Shown here: piece after piece, positions 35,201 to 45,365 of the stretch
Layout of the letters: each line of letters begins with the position of its first letter
Numbering within the stretch: position 1 is the first letter of the stretch
NCBI GenBank assembly: GCA_015179125.1
Contig: WHVA01000041.1
Span: forward strand, 62,001-126,000
Direction of reading: 5' to 3'
From: Gautieria morchelliformis
Lineage: Eukaryota > Basidiomycota > Agaricomycetes > Gomphales > Gomphaceae
DNA: 64,000 nucleotides
Translations under genes and position numbers: made by a program
The notes under the pieces: model-generated
What the model saw: only the letters and a program-made list of their open reading frames with translations
What the model was told of the DNA's origin: nothing
Database searches by the model: none

Positions 35201-38200
35201 TTTCAGTGGGTACATCATTGAAACAGCCCCCATTGAAACAAACCAATGAAATTATTCAAGTGGTTGGACCAGTAGAATTTTCAGTGGCTTTGTCACTTAG
35301 TTTGTGTGCCATAGGAACTACATATTCAACATAATTATCATGAGAATTTCAGTGCTCGAAGGCCTGGATTGCCGTTGTTCGCACACTTAAAAATTTTCAA
35401 GATAGCTCATGGAGCACTCAGTGAAATCCAGTGAATTAATATATATATTTCTGGGCAAATATATTGAAGTTTCCATACGCTTGGGTCGACGAAGGCTCAA
35501 ATGGCTGATACCAAAGTCATGCTTACTATCTGATGGAAAGGTGATGGAGAGGGCATGCGGGTCTACATCAATCCCGATGATGCGAAGCGTTCTCCCGAAG
35601 GATTGTTTGGGCTGCTCATGAGGGAGCGCAATCTCATCCCAAAGGAGGAGCTGAGCTTGTTTATCAGGATAGTGCATAGCATAGGGTTTGTAAAGGACTA
35701 AAGCGGAGTCCATGTCACAAGACCAGGCATCATCCATATAATGGAGAAGATCAGGAATGTCTTTGACGTGAATGGCGATCCAGATAACAAGTCCCATGAA
35801 CGTGCACCAGATACAGGCAGCGCTGCACCTTCCAAACTGCATGCAATGATCGACGTGGTGCTGACCATCAATGGTAATGATTTGCTTAAGTTGCCAGAAT
35901 GGGTGGACGGGCCAGCGCTGGTAGGCTCCTGAGACATCATCTTTGAAGAGGCACTCAGGAGCACACTTGTACTGTTTGTGGACGTTGCGGAGAATGACAC
36001 CAAAATCCTGCAAATTATCAAAACAAACTTGTGTCATTGCATGCAATCCAGGAGTTCGGAGCATGGGGACCAGTGCTGAGATCATTAATCAGACAGAATT
36101 TGTCCAAATGAGGCTTGGGAACAACACCGAGAGGCAAGCTGTACATGCCAGGCAGAAGGTCAGAGTCAAATGCAGGAGAGTAGCGACCAGAAGCTATTTC
36201 GATATCTCGCTGCTCCTGGAGGAAAGCTAGGCCTTCTGCAGAAACATTGCAGTCAGAGAAATCAAATGTTTCTGGGGCAGTTTCATCTAAGACAGCATAT
36301 GGCCATACTCCTTCGCGAAGACTCCTGCAGACCGAGTGGACAAGAGGTTGGTTTGGATGGGATGAGAGAAGTGATTCGAAACGGTCGACATTGATTGGGG
36401 TGACTATTGGAAATAAAGTTGGATTGGTGGCTATTGTTTGAGCTGCAGCGCTGTTGGGAACTATCGGGAATGGGTTGGCGAATTCTGTGGAGTCCGCTGA
36501 GGGTGAGTGGGAGGGCACGTGCTCAGTCCATAAGAAACCTCAGGCCCGGATGCTCCCAGCGCAGGGAGTTGCGCTCACTTGGAAGGTTTGATCCTCCTCC
36601 AGTTTGCACAGTCCTGGATGGGGTGCTTGCCAGAGCAGGCAGCACAGACATGTCTGTACTTGCAGGAATCGCCGGTGCATCAACCAGCATTGAAAAATTG
36701 GCAAATCAGGACTGGTGTGCTGAAAGAGGTCAGGGTGTATGGAATTCCCTCGTGATTGGGAAGCTTTCTCCAATGAGGTGTTGGGTGGAGAGATCATTGA
36801 ATTTGCCAAAGGAGATGAGGGAGAGGCAGTTATCTTTGGTGACCCGCACTCTAATTGCTTTGTCCAGGTTGATGACTCTTTGGTGCAAAGTTGTATGTCG
36901 GAGAGCCACAAAGAGTCCGATGATGTACTGTTCGTACTTTGTGAGTTCTTCAGCTCTGTGCGGGTAAATGTACAGGATGGCTCATTTGGTGGCAGCGAAG
37001 GCAATCGACCAGTCTCCGTGAGATTCGATGGATTTGGAAGGGGCTCGAGACCCTCCTCCTGTGAGGAGGGTGATGTCAACGTTGCCGACGGACTCTGTGA
37101 CTTTTTGCTTGGATTCAAGGCTGTAATACCCAGAGAAGACCTGATTGAGGTCGATGAAATGATTGGCGAGCACATCAAGCTATAATATGTCAGGGAAGTT
37201 GGGACAGTCGATCTGGGAGATGAGGTCATCCCTTGCCGCTTTGAGGTCGTGGAGATGGTTCACTTTAAGGGAGAGAGTTTTGGCTGGGTCGGCACTGGCG
37301 TGAAAGGGATCACGCTGCCGCTGATGCCAAGAGAATTTAGCTTTGTTAGGTCGTTTCTTGCTTCGTGCAGTTGAATCTGATGTGTCAGAGTCCGAATGTC
37401 TTCTCTTAAGTTTTCTAATCGAGATGGCACTGTCAGAGTCCAGCTCTGTGTCCCCTTCTTCCAAGGTGTTCTGCCTGAGTTCCCCTTCCCTGCATGTTCT
37501 GGTTTGGGCTTCCGAATGACTCCTGCGTCAAGATCTGCGGTTGAATGAAGGGTGGATGCTGGAAGCGGGTTCTCCGCTGAGTGGCACTCCACCTTGAACA
37601 GTGGCAGCTGCTCACTCGACTGCTGCTGTTCGCGGCGGTGGCCTGCTCAACATCAAGCTCGGTGCACATTTTGATGTAGTGTCTGAGCACTACATGGCCC
37701 TGCTTGTCATCAGAGAGAATTCAGTGGAATTGGATGGTAGCGTCAGCAGTGTCGATCTCTCCAGCGCGTCGACGGTCAACAGTGTGGAGGCATTGCATAG
37801 CAGCAGCAGTGGCGATGGGCCATGTGTCGTCATTGTCTTCCTGTGCTGGATAACTGGGTCCCACGCTAGGGGAGTCTTCGTGTGATATGGTGGACTGTCC
37901 ATTATCGGCCATGAATCGAAAGATGTTGCTGGTGTGATGAGACGATAACGACAGAGAACGACAGAACAAGCTAAGCTGTGTGAAGTCAGTGTGTGCGGAG
38001 CATACGAGCGGCGATAAAGTACCTGTGTGAAGGTAACGGTGCAATGCAAGCGAGCAAGGGAAGGCGCGCTGGCACAAAAACAGATAAAGGCGTGGGTGAG
38101 CCCCCTGCTGAGACACGATGACAAACTCCATGATGTGGGCTCAACTATGCCAAAGCGGGACTCAGGCCTGCTAGTGAAACATTGCTCAGCAGAACACGGA

Positions 38201-38465
38201 TCAGTAACAGCGGAGGGTGAAGCGCACCTAGAGATAGAAGAAGGAGCGAGGGTAGAGCAAAGATCACGTGCAACAAGACTGTCGGTGCGACGACTAAGCC
38301 GGCGGGCCGGAGCGGAATTCGCCCTGTGTAAAGACATACCTTTTTAAACACGAAAAAAAAGGAAGAATTCTTCACCATTTGCCATAGTTTCAAGTTATTA
38401 CCAGATTTCCTCTTTTTTCACTATTTGTTACTGTGGGTTATGGTAAACAAACAGTGACTTGCGCC
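32259..38465. mobile_element. Older element with about 110-base inverted ends, split by the Ngaro element
   Basis: The left edge (32,259-about 32,370, opening GGTGCAAGTCACTGTTTG) is the inverted copy of the right edge (about 38,351-38,465, closing CAAACAGTGACTTGCGCC). Similarity runs about 110 bases with few differences. What remains between these edges and the Ngaro ends is AT-rich. Taken without the insertion it would be about 370 bases, the size of a MITE. Superfamily and target duplication are unclear (TAG or TA on each side). Confidence 0.65.
32513..38346 (-). mobile_element. Ngaro-type (DIRS-order) tyrosine-recombinase retroelement, broken
   Basis: On the minus strand the parts run right to left. 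Repeat A1 is at about 38,346-37,950. A gag-like region with a cysteine cluster follows (37,600-36,540), then reverse transcriptase (36,520-35,390; KDDVSGAYQRWPVHPFW and the YMDD box), then RNase H-like sequence (35,240-34,340), then tyrosine recombinase (34,289-33,345; GSHSLRSGGATDLALAG and a final VYIRKH). Repeats B1 (about 33,300-33,190), A2 (33,186-32,784) and B2 (about 32,610-32,519) close it. The split direct repeats A1...B1-A2-B2 are the Ngaro signature. Coding capacity is spread over several frames, with about five or more breaks. It is a fossil. Confidence 0.75.
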
Positions 38466-38807
38466 ATAGCGTGGTGGACTTGGTTGCGCGCGCGCGAAAA
38501 TATCAATTTGTGCAGGGTGAGCACGAGGCCGTTGACGCTCCACAGCTTCCACGCCTGGCTTGAGTCCCTCATATGGCATGGCAACGCCAATCCTGTTCGC
38601 CTCATGATCAGCCACATGCAGCCACCCTGCCAATCCGCTCAAAATACGAGCTTGTAATTATCGCCACAGAAGCCTATTAGAGTACATCGCATACATATAT
38701 GGGAATAGTTTTTAAGACATAGCAAAAGCAAGCGCGTCGCTGTCGTAAAAAGATTGTCTAACAGGTTTAAAATGTCCGAGGAATCAGGATACGCCTCCCC
38801 CCACCGC
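38347..38807. other. Edge of the inverted-end element, then unique intergenic DNA
   Basis: To 38,465 this is the right edge of the split element. 38,466-38,807 is the downstream region of the Ser/Thr-rich gene, and I see nothing else in it. Confidence 0.4.
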
Positions 38808-39968
38808 CTAGCGCCGTGTCTCGTCGGGCGGGATGCTGTCGTACGTCGGCGGGATCTCGCGCTCCACCCGGTCATCGTCAGCCGCAATGCGTACCCGCCC
38901 TCCGTCCTGGTGCACGACCACGTCCTCCTCCTGCGCCTGCGGGTTCGCGACGTGCATCCCCTCCGCGCTCCCGCCTACCAACGGCGCACCCGCGCCCGTG
39001 CTGTACTGCCGCGCGAAGGCCTCGCGCTCCTTGCCCGAGCGCGAGGACGAGCTGCCCGCGTACGCCGCGCCCGCAACAGCCGCCGCGTTGGGCGTCAGGT
39101 ACGACCCTGTCGTGTGCGTGTCCGTGGGCGACAGCGGCTCGGTCGAGCTGTACTCCGCCCCTGCGCCCGGGGGCGCATTGTAATACTGGTTTGGCACGCC
39201 CCCACCCACGCCAAACCCGCCCATACCGCCACGCGGCGCCTCGCGCATGTCGGCGCGCGCGGGCTCGAGCGTCTCGTGCGGGAACGTGTACGGCTCGACG
39301 TCGCCCGCGGTGAGGTCGAGCGGCGCCTGGCTGTGCCCGACGCGGTCCGGGTCGAAGTTGCCGTCGAAGTCGTCCTTGCGGCGCTGGCGGCGGAGGCAGA
39401 AGAGGAGGAGGAGGCCGAGGACGACGAGGCCTGCGATGCCGCCGACCGTGCCGCCGACGATCGCACCAGTGTGCGAGGTGCTCGAGGAGGTGGCGCGCGT
39501 GGCGGCGGACGTGCTCGTGGCCGCGGTGGTGGTCAGGACGGTAACGATAGAGCCTTGCGAGTTGGTGGTTGTACTGCGTCGGAAGAACAAAACAGTCAGA
39601 CCACGTGCCCGACGGCGAACACAATGCGATACATACAAGAAGGTGGTTTGGAACGTGGTGCTGGTGCTGAGGAACGACTCAGAAGAGGAGGTTTGCGGCG
39701 GCGAAGTTGACGACGAAGACGACGACTCAGAAGTGGTATTTGAGCTGGCACTGGGACTGTTGGATGACGACGCCGGCGGCTGGGAGGAGCTGGGGGGGGT
39801 CGAGGACGAGGATGAGGGCGTGGTTGAAGTGGAGACGGGCGGAGAAGTGCTACTGGTTGACGAGGGCACCGTCGAAGCTGACCGGCCCGACGTAGTCGTC
39901 GAGGTCGACGACGCAGGCGGGACGGACGTAGACCGAGCAGGCGTAGACGAGGGCACCAGCATCGACAT
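38808..39968 (-). CDS. Ser/Thr-rich single-pass membrane protein with a C-terminal PPxY motif
   Basis: Two exons on the minus strand (39,968-39,637 and 39,573-38,808) give about 365 residues; the 63-base intron at 39,574-39,636 has GT..AG ends. Residues 1-145 are almost wholly Ser, Thr and Pro, as in heavily O-mannosylated surface proteins. A glycine-lined helix (GAIVGGTVGGIAGLVVLGLL) spans about residues 147-171, followed by a basic stop (RRQRRK) and a cytosolic tail of about 190 residues. The tail ends near PPTYDSIPP, a PPxY motif that can bind WW domains, for example of Rsp5-type ubiquitin ligases. The overall plan resembles Mid2/Wsc-like stress sensors, but no WSC or other named ectodomain is present. 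No signal peptide follows this ATG. An alternative first exon may start at 40,271 (splice after 40,189 to the GGTCAG acceptor near 39,880, in frame). Confidence 0.65.
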   Translation of the reverse strand: MSMLVPSSTPARSTSVPPASSTSTTTSGRSASTVPSSTSSTSPPVSTSTTPSSSSSTPPSSSQPPASSSNSPSASSNTTSESSSSSSTSPPQTSSSESFLSTSTTFQTTFLYVSHCVRRRARGLTVLFFRRSTTTNSQGSIVTVLTTTAATSTSAATRATSSSTSHTGAIVGGTVGGIAGLVVLGLLLLFCLRRQRRKDDFDGNFDPDRVGHSQAPLDLTAGDVEPYTFPHETLEPARADMREAPRGGMGGFGVGGGVPNQYYNAPPGAGAEYSSTEPLSPTDTHTTGSYLTPNAAAVAGAAYAGSSSSRSGKEREAFARQYSTGAGAPLVGGSAEGMHVANPQAQEEDVVVHQDGGRVRIAADDDRVEREIPPTYDSIPPDETRR

Positions 39969-40537
39969 GAAGAGCACAGGCAGGTGGCACGAAAACGGTG
40001 CGGAAGCGGCGAAAGCGCGTGAGTATCCGGGAGAAGTCCAAGTTTCGTTGTGGAGCAGGCAAGTATAAAAAGAAAAGCAATAACAGGATTAGAAAAGACG
40101 ATCATAGACGTAAAACACGTTGCCGTGGACGCCGCCACGCGCAGCCCAGGTCATGCCTCATGTCAGATTAATGTGATCACACTCACAAGAGGTAGACGTC
40201 GACGTCGTCGAGTTGGCTTCTTGTCTCTTCAGCGCGTCGACCCGCTTCCAGAGCTTGACGGGCTCGAGCATGGTGTCGGTAATGGGTGATGGTGGTAGAA
40301 GGCAAAAGGCGACAGTGGGCGGTCGGGGCCGGTTCTGGCTGCGCACCGGAGATCGTACCTGGGCACGCTCGCTTTACCCTTAGCAGACCAAGATGGGTAT
40401 TTGAATTACTGGTGGTGGACTCCTCTCATACCTTGGTCTGAATATCTACAGGGCACGGCCACTCCAGTCCTTACATGACCAAGTTATTTTACTATCCATT
40501 CCTACAGTAAATCTACACAGTGCACACGAAATTCAAC
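39969..40537. other. Upstream region of the Ser/Thr-rich gene; 3' flank of URC1
   Basis: It holds a possible alternative first exon of the membrane-protein gene (minus strand, 40,271-40,189, followed by a GTGAGT donor). The rest is a non-coding promoter and the downstream flank of the URC1-like gene, which ends at 40,538. Confidence 0.4.
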
Positions 40538-42450
40538 CTAATGCTCCGTCTCCTCCCACGTCCTCCCCACCGTCTTCACCAGATCCTCCGCAGTCACCTT
40601 CTTCCCCGACGTAAAATAGCCCGCCGCAATCTTCGCGTCGATCTCCACCCGCGAGTCCGGCGGGATCAGATGTGCCGGAATATCGTACCTGCGCTCGATA
40701 GGGATCCCCGCCTGCACGATCGCGTTGTACTTCATGTCGCTCATGCTCACCATGTTGTGGATCCGGCGTATCCCGAGCCAGTGCAGCACGTCCGGCATCA
40801 GCGCCTGGAAGCGCATGTCCTTCACTCCCGCGATAACCTCGGTCGAGCGGAAGTACTTGTCCGCGCTATCCCCGCCGCGCTTGCGCAGGTTGTACACAAG
40901 GTATCTGCGAGACGCTGGGTAAGCAGGGATGGGTGAGTGGGTGGAAGACGCACTTGGTGACCTCTCCCAGCGCGCGGCCTTCCTTGCGGAAGTACACGAC
41001 GACGCCGACGCCGCCGCGCTGCGCGCCGCGCACACACTCCTCTATCGCGAACGTGAGGTACGGCTTGCATGTGCATATGTCAGACCCGAACACGTCCGAG
41101 CCATTGCCTGTTAGCCAATAAGCATTACCACGCGATGATAGTAAGGTCGTACGAACACTCATCGTGCACCCGCAGCGTGAGCTCCTTCGTCTCATCCGAC
41201 ATGTAGGCCGGGTTCCCGACTAGACGCGCTCGGTGAGTATTAAGCCGGGTGGCTGACGCAGACGCACGCACAGATGTAAACCGTCAAATTGCCAATGGGC
41301 GGCAGGAACACCTTGACGTCGGGCCGTGTTATCAGCTCGGGATACATCCCACCCGTATCCTCAAACAGGGCCCGCCGGAGCAGCGGCTCGGAGCTATCCA
41401 ATGAGCCGGGCGCACAACGCGAGGATCGACGGACGACACTCACATGCCAAAGCGCGCGGCCACGCCGGGGAGATACCACACAGGCTCCACCGCGGCCTTG
41501 CTGACATTCAGCTCCACGCCCGGGTCCTCCGTGCTCTCCGAGCCATCCTCATTAACGCCCTGCCTGCTCTTCAGCACGACCTTCCCATCGACCACGATCT
41601 CGCCTTTCCGCGCGGCCACGTCGATCTCGCTCAACTTGATATGGGCCTTGGTGACGGCGATGCTCGGGCGCACGTCAAGCCCCAGCTCCTCGATCTCGCG
41701 GCGGAAGACCTGGGGTGCGAGGTGTCCCCACGGGTCGAAGCTGACAATCTTGCTCGGGTCGGACCAGGAGGGCTGGGGCGGGATGGGGACGGGGGGCTCG
41801 GTGAGGGCGTACGACGGCTTGTGGGTCGGGGAGAGGGTGCCGAGGGCGATGGCGAGGGCGCGGTATATGCTGTAGGACCCGCTGTGTGCGCCGATCGCGT
41901 TGCGCTGCTTGATGGAGGAGGGCAGGCGCGACGGGATGACGGGCCCGCGGACCTGCGGGTCGGCGGCGCCCCAGACGAGCGGGTACGGCTTTATGCCCGT
42001 CTGGTCGGGGTAGGCTAGTGCAGTGGAGCGTGTTTAGATAGTGGACTGCCATGTATGGCCGACGTACGTACTCGTGAGGATGACGCGGGATGGATAGAGT
42101 GCTTTTTCGCGTGCCTTTTCCTTAGCAGCAGCATCAGCATATGCATCGAGTGGCGTGTGCGTGCTCGACGGCGGAGAGGACATGGAGGGGGATGCTGCGG
42201 CCCTGAGCGGCGGGAGTCTGCTAAACGAGCCATCGCCCGTGGGTATCGGTACAGCAGACGACGTCGCAGGCTGCAGCGGTGGACTCGCGGACGCCGACGT
42301 CAAAGAATCGAGCTGCGATGCAAAGCACATTAGTATTCGTTGAAAGTTCGCGGGTCTGCGGCGCACCTTTGCCTGGAGGGTCTGCTGTTGGACAGAGAGA
42401 TTCTCCAGCTGGCTTAGTATTTGTGTCAGGACGGCATCTGAGACCGACAT
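40538..42450 (-). CDS. URC1: URC1-type GTP cyclohydrolase II homologue (uracil catabolism)
   Basis: Seven exons on the minus strand give 533 residues: 42450-42367, 42312-42072, 42014-41444, 41393-41272, 41219-41157, 41107-40954 and 40904-40538. All six introns are 49-57 bases with GT..AG ends, and the exon sum, 1,602, is divisible by three. The C-terminal half is the GTP cyclohydrolase II fold. The zinc motif C-x10-C-x-C is complete (HDEC, then FGSDICTC, residues about 361-374), with its first cysteine codon split by an intron. YFRKEGRALGEVTKYLVYN follows. In yeasts, Urc1 is required for the URC route of uracil breakdown, acting in the cytosol. The N-terminal 270 residues are the extension typical of Urc1 but not of riboflavin-pathway RIB1. 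It could be misassigned to the RIB1 role, but the length argues against that. Confidence 0.8.
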
Positions 42451-42831
42451 GGTTGGCGAGAAGTAGGAGGTGCTCAGTGACGACGAATATTCAGCCAACG
42501 GATCGGCCCGACCCGGCGGGCGGTGCTGGGCACGGTGCCGCCAACGATGACGATAGGGAGGTGAGCGGATGAGGGTATACCGGGCCTACAGTACGCGAGC
42601 GACTTAACCGGGCGTACCCTGGCCGCCAAGGCCACCTCGGGTCTCTTTTAACCCGTGTGGTCCCGGCGTTTTCACGTTCAATCATTGAGCAACATTGGCG
42701 CTTAGGCGGGAGATCGGTGAGGGCAACATACATAGGTAGGGAAAAGTACTGAAAGGTTTTTTACTACTTGCGGCGACCGAGGTTAAATCTCATCAGCACC
42801 CACGCGGGCCATGCCCCCGGTAATGCTACCA
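42451..42831. other. Intergenic between FMO 3' end and URC1 5' end
   Basis: 380 bases between two genes on the same (minus) strand. It serves as the URC1 promoter and the FMO 3' flank. I see no repeats and no other gene. Confidence 0.45.
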
Positions 42832-45033
42832 TCACAACAATCTTCTTTCCTCACGCTCCTCCCTTAACCTGGATATCTCCTCCACACCAATCACCCTGAA
42901 TGGCCACGTCAGCCAACTCCCCCCGCTCCGGATCGTCCGCAACCCCATATCCTCCAGGAGCTCGTCGACCGCCTGTGGCCAGCTGCCGGTGTACAAGCCG
43001 ATCTGTTCAGTGTGCGCGCAGACGGCAGGAGGCACATACCTCCAGAACGCAACCCCGCTGCTGTAGCTCTCGTTCGCCCACAGCAGCATATTCGGGTACC
43101 GACGTCGCAGCCACGCCGCGCTGCGCACCGTGTGCTCATATGCCTCATCCGGCGTTGACGGGAGCTTCATCGCGTCTCCGAGAAAATATCCCGAAATCCA
43201 GTGAGACGTCACTTCGTACGTGTATCCGTTGTTGGTGGTGAACTGTAAAATGTCACGCCGTGCGTTTAAAACGGGAGAAGAAAAGCTACCAGTGCACCGT
43301 TGATTGCAAAGTCTCGTCGACAGATATTCTTGGCTGGCACTATTCCGCGATATATTGAGGATGCCCGCTGCTCGCCGTCTGGATGCGAGCGTGGCGGGTC
43401 GGATAATGTGCTATAGCTCCAATTCCCCGCGCTATTCCTTTGTGGGGGATGTCGGCCCATCCCAAGCTCTTCCGCCGTTTGCTCTATTAGTGCAACACAG
43501 TCCGACCGCGTGTCGGAACAAGCCAATGCTTTCACGCACCATCAAATAGGTTGCTCCATGATGACGTATATCCAGTCGCAAGGATAACAGCGCTAGCTTT
43601 CAGCGTTTCCCCGCCATTCAGCACAACGCACTGTCCGTCGTCTCCATACCGCTCTACACGCGCTGGCGCCACAAGCTTTATCTTTCCGGAATGGACGAGC
43701 GCGTGGAAGCCGTTGGGACGCCCGACACCCTCGTCGTTGGTGCGGATCCCCCAGAATAAGGAATGCGCGTTACGAAGAGGCGAGTCCTTCGGGATCTTGA
43801 GTGCGTCAAACTGGCAAGACCGCTTGAAAATAGGGTAACTCTCGATGGTACCGATTCACTCACAGAGGTTTTAGTTATCATATTCCATATCCCGCTGACG
43901 ATTTTGCTCCCAAGCCAAGTAGTATGAAGAAATCGTCTGGCGTGCATAAGCAAAATGGATCCGGGGGTACGTTATGGCGGAATGCTCACTCGAGACGCGT
44001 GCGTAGCTCAATATGTGGAGACAGTACGGCTAAAAAGCTGCCGTAGGTCGATTTGTGCGTTCAAGTGACAGGGAACGGCCAAACCGTACCGGCTTTTCCG
44101 GATGAAATCTGGGAGCGGACTGGTGACCGCAAGGATGGCATCAGCAGTCTCGAAGACCATCGATACTTTCCGGCCTTCGTTTGCTAGGTATGCAGAAATG
44201 CTGTGAAAGAATAAGCACCTGCCATGGTTAGGCCGGCATCTGAACGACGGACTCTTGGGCTGATTTTCCACCGCCGACGACCACAATAGACACGGCGTCC
44301 TTCTCAGAGGGTGGTGATTCTGGGATTTCCCTCATGATACCGTCTACTTCGGCACTGAACCGGCTGGAATGTAATACTGGACCGTGGAAGCCAGCATTTT
44401 TCGCACTGGCAGGGGACAACGATGGTGGGATAAATGGGTTGCTGCATCCCTTCACAGCACAGGTCAAAACGAAAAATATCAAATAGGTAAAATAAAACAA
44501 CGGACGCCTGTACATAGAACTATCCGGGAGAAATTTAGGACTTCTCGTATCCCGGTTTTCTTGTCCTCCACGGTAAGACGCCAGAAAGACGCGTCTGGCA
44601 CGCGCTTTACGTTCAGGACCTCGGTCTCAAACCTGATTTTCCCTTTTAAATACTTGTGCGCGAAGGCGTCCATATAGCTGCACATGTCCAGCCCCGAGAG
44701 GCGGCCCCCGCTTCGAGCAGAATCGGCGGGTGGCGGCATCTGCAGCCCTGAGAACCTAAACTCGCCATGCACACTGCGCAGAACGACAGTGCCACACCCA
44801 TGTAAGAGCAAATGCCATTATGGATATTGGCGCATGTTGGCGTACTTGTTAATGACGAGCCCGTGATAGACACGCTCTCTTGCCCAGACTCCACCTGGCG
44901 ACTTGTCGCGAGAGATGACTTGGACATTGGTGAAGCCGTCTTGGAGCAGGGTATGCGCCGTGATGAGGCCTGCGGCCCCAGCCCCAATGATTCCGACGGG
45001 TTCGTGACGAAACGGTCCTGTTTCCAGAGACAT
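42832..45033 (-). CDS. FMO-like flavin-containing monooxygenase, intact copy
   Basis: Nine exons on the minus strand give 586 residues: 45033-44846, 44773-44506, 44449-44253, 44200-44090, 44037-43990, 43936-43864, 43810-43540, 43483-43290 and 43242-42832. The eight introns are 47-72 bases and the sum is 1,761. A FAD-binding GxGxxG (GIIGAGAAGL) lies near residue 13. The FMO signature FxGxxxHxxxY/F is at about 173-183 (FHGPVLHSSRF) and the NADPH-site GGGKSAQ at about 211-217. Such enzymes use NADPH and oxygen to oxidise soft nucleophiles, usually nitrogen or sulphur, or carry out Baeyer-Villiger reactions. The start was chosen because the same ATG is kept in the second copy while an upstream ATG is not. 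It diverges from the P450 at 45,366 across 332 bases, which suggests shared control. The substrate is unknown. Confidence 0.85.
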
Positions 45034-45365
45034 CCGACTGGGCGTGAGGTGTGAGGTAGGCCAGCCGACAGGCCCGGACATGCTAGCGGACCGCGGACGT
45101 GGCTCGGAGTCCGCCTCGAGAAGCACCGGCCGCGGAACTAGTACTTGTAAGCACCATCATAGTTACCGCTTAATCTAGCTAATAGAATATCTGTTCCGAA
45201 TCTAGATGATCTGAACTGAATGGCGTGCCTAAGAAGTGCAATTCAGTTACAGGTACTTACTTAATACCGTATAGATTCGGAACAAATATTCTCTAACAAT
45301 TAGAATGGTGAAGAAGTTCAAGTTCTGCGAGGTCTATTGGGCGTGGCCGCATACTCTGGTCTGCA
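45034..45365. promoter_or_regulatory. Divergent FMO/P450 intergenic region carrying a MITE
   Basis: These 332 bases separate the start codons of two genes read in opposite directions, so both promoters must lie here or overlap. A MITE of 109 bases occupies the middle (45,184-45,292). I could not identify TATA or factor-binding sites with confidence. The equivalent region in the other arm is 60,522-60,853. Confidence 0.5.
45184..45292. mobile_element. MITE of 109 bases between FMO and P450
   Basis: The terminal inverted repeats of 21 bases differ at one position (AGAATATCTGTTCCGAATC.. and its inverse at 45,272-45,292). The interior is itself partly palindromic (GAACTGAATGGC...GCAATTCAGTT). 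A worn counterpart sits at about 60,607-60,705 in the other arm, so it was present before the duplication. Its superfamily is not clear. Confidence 0.65.

Noticed and set aside
39247-40068. Long plus-strand frames of 273-318 codons across 38,754-40,068
   Set aside because: They are antisense shadows of the GC- and Ser/Thr-rich membrane protein gene, with Arg-rich low-complexity composition.
41326-42018. 230-codon plus-strand frame
   Set aside because: Antisense shadow of the third URC1 exon; no domain.
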